This document shows positions 62,201-64,000 of a DNA stretch of 64,000 bases, piece by piece. Made by a program: the position numbers and the translations under genes. The DNA comes from Apus apus. Its lineage: Eukaryota; Chordata; Aves; Apodiformes; Apodidae. The DNA lies in assembly GCF_020740795.1 (NCBI RefSeq), contig NC_067289.1, positions 18,930,608-18,994,607 on the forward strand, read 5' to 3'. Each line of letters starts with the position of its first letter. Position 1 is the stretch's first letter. The notes beneath the pieces are model-generated. The model did not search any database. It saw only the letters and a program-made list of their open reading frames with translations, and was not told the origin of the DNA.

Positions 62201-64000
62201 CACAGGTAACACAAATGCAAGTAGCTTTCTACCCTTCACAGAAAAATTTCTCTTGAGTTTTACAGATGTTAGAGCAAAGAAAAAAAAAAAGTTAAGTACA
62301 TCATGTACTTGAAACAATCACATCCTTTTTCTTTATTATATTTAGCACGAGAAAAAAATCTAATGACACCAGAGACATCTCTTAAATTAAATACCATGTA
62401 CAGCCCCTTCATTTGGTTGATAAACTAATGGCATATTGTTTGTAGCCACAGAGGTTCTTTACTGGGTTGTGCAGAAACCAATCTCATTTTGAAGATAAAT
62501 GAGGTATTCTCATTTAAGGACTTGACTTCCCAGCATAACAAAAACATCAAAAGAAGTGAAGCCTCTTAGCACTCAAAGTTCAGATAAATAAGCTAATTTC
62601 TCTGTCATGGTTTTTGCCTTCTACACCTGAGTTTCAGAAAGATATATATGAAGGCAATGCTCACCAGCTCTTTGGAAGATGTCTGGAAAACAGAAAAAGA
62701 TGGCATAGACTTAGAACCAACATTAACATAATTACTATTTAAGTATGCAAAACATGGCTTAAATATCAATGATAAAATATTAGACAGAGGACTACCATCA
62801 AAGAATGAGCAAGGACAGTTACCCATAGGATCTTTAAAAAAGTCTAAGTAGATCAGGTACTCAGTATTGTGATACGGCACAGTGTGCAAGATCACCTATG
62901 TCCTGATTTGACAAGGTGCCAAATTTCAAAGCCATCTGATGGTGTAGTTAATGTGAGCTGGTGGCTTCCATCCAGCTCTAAGTCAACTAATATCCTCATC
63001 TTACCCACTGACACAATCCAGCAGCCTCAGCTGAGGAAAGGATATTAGAGGGAACTACAAAATTCTGTCCTTATTTAGAAGTGGCAGAATTTTTTTCTGC
63101 TTTTGAAAAAAGTTTGAAACTTTTGGAGACATCATCTGATACATTTAAATAGCAAGAATACTATTTTGTTAAATGATACAGAAAGATTCTGTGCTGGTTT
63201 TCCAAAGATGTGTCTATGCCCTGTGAGGCAAGACAGGTCTGACCAATTTTGCTTTAACACTGAAAGCAATACAGCTCTGTTTGCAATGATCCCTTGGCTA
63301 GTTATCCCTCCTGAGGAGGAGATTAGATAAGTTCAAATGGTGTGCTGAACTTGTTTCTACTGTCAAGACTATCTCTGCAAGCATTTCTATCTAAAGCATG
63401 GAGGCAACAAGTCTCACAAACACAATACATGGGGATGGAGTGTAAAGTCAGTCTCTCCTTGCTGCTTTAAGAACGACAGTATTTCTCAATGTCACAGCAC
63501 TTTGGCTATGCCACTGCAAGTCACTTCTGGCATAAGCTGCATCCCTGTACACCTTCAACACCTCAAAGCATCTTTGCCATAAACTCTCTGCTACCTTTGC
63601 AAGGACCCTGCTGTGGAATCTTCTCTGCCTGAACATTTAAAGCCCACATATGTCACAGTTTTAACATGGAAACTGGTCCAAGTACCATCCTGGATTACAT
63701 TGAACAGGGGCTGTTTTTCCTAATGAGCAGCACAACCTGGCAATATTTCTGATAATGATTACAATAAGTAATGAAGACAGTTTAACAGTAATGTAAAATA
63801 ATATTTTTATTAAAACAAATTAGTAAGACAATGATTGAAAATGTTTGACTACAATAGTGATATAGTCTGTGATTCTAATGTGGATTACGGAGTATTCTCC
63901 TTTATGCTGAGTAATAAAGCACTGAAATGCTCTCACCCTGCAGAGCAGAAAAAGAAGTTCAGTTTTTAACGTTCTAGAAAGCAGGAGCTAATAGTCCATG
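59293..64000. other. Intergenic, no gene seen
   Basis: AT-rich sequence to the window end. A nearly pure T-tract of about 24 bp, broken by a single C, lies at about 60650-60673. ORFs are at most 96 codons without domains. No PEX5L exon was recognised, although that gene would be expected beyond this side by mammalian gene order. Confidence 0.55.

Noticed and set aside
10211..64000. tRNA, snRNA, rRNA, CRISPR or intact provirus
   Set aside because: I looked for tRNA B-box, U6-like starts, regular spaced repeats and paired LTRs by eye and saw none. A covariance-model and LTR search would be decisive.

Overview
The window looks like bird nuclear DNA, and it holds one protein-coding gene. It has GT-AG introns, a CpG-island promoter and a 3'-end CR1 LINE fragment ending in the ATTCTATG tandem tail. 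It also carries short fossils resembling MIR core-SINEs. I see no bacterial operons, no intact transposon and no CRISPR array. The species cannot be fixed from this sequence alone.

731-9587, minus strand: a complete TTC14 (tetratricopeptide repeat domain 14) gene. I resolved 12 coding exons from reading-frame continuity, splice sites and remembered similarity to the mammalian protein. Joined, they give 2358 nt, or 785 residues plus stop; human TTC14 is about 770. Order along the protein: acidic N-terminus, S1-type RNA-binding domain, three TPR-like units, a basic charged helix, and a long Ser/Lys/Arg-rich tail. Start and stop codons, all phases and all junctions agree. Intron 4 uses a GC-AG pair. 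Introns 1, 4 and 8 are only 100, 79 and 85 nt.

About 9.15-10.21 kb: a CpG island over exons 1-2 and the upstream flank. It has a perfect NRF1 palindrome 70 bp upstream of the start codon, ETS-type CCGGAA boxes, a GC-box array and GC-rich tandem repeats. This is a TATA-less housekeeping-type promoter for TTC14 and may be bidirectional.

10.2-64 kb: AT-rich intergenic sequence with no gene I can support. In mammals TTC14's 5' side faces a large gene-poor interval before PEX5L, which fits, but no PEX5L exon was recognised here. The region holds one clear CR1 fragment (about 48.53-48.71 kb), one good and one weaker MIR-like fossil, microsatellites and homopolymer tracts. It also has a 32-bp-period duplication, a 20-bp perfect palindrome, a 30-bp perfect hairpin, orphan TATA-like motifs and a few GC-richer blocks with splice-like signals that could be lncRNA exons. 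ORFs here are short and look like chance.

I found no convincing new biological system. The observations most worth a second look are the GC-AG intron, the G-rich mini-intron 1, a possible 3'UTR intron, the in-frame upstream ATG inside the NRF1 site, and the unexplained inverted repeats in the desert.
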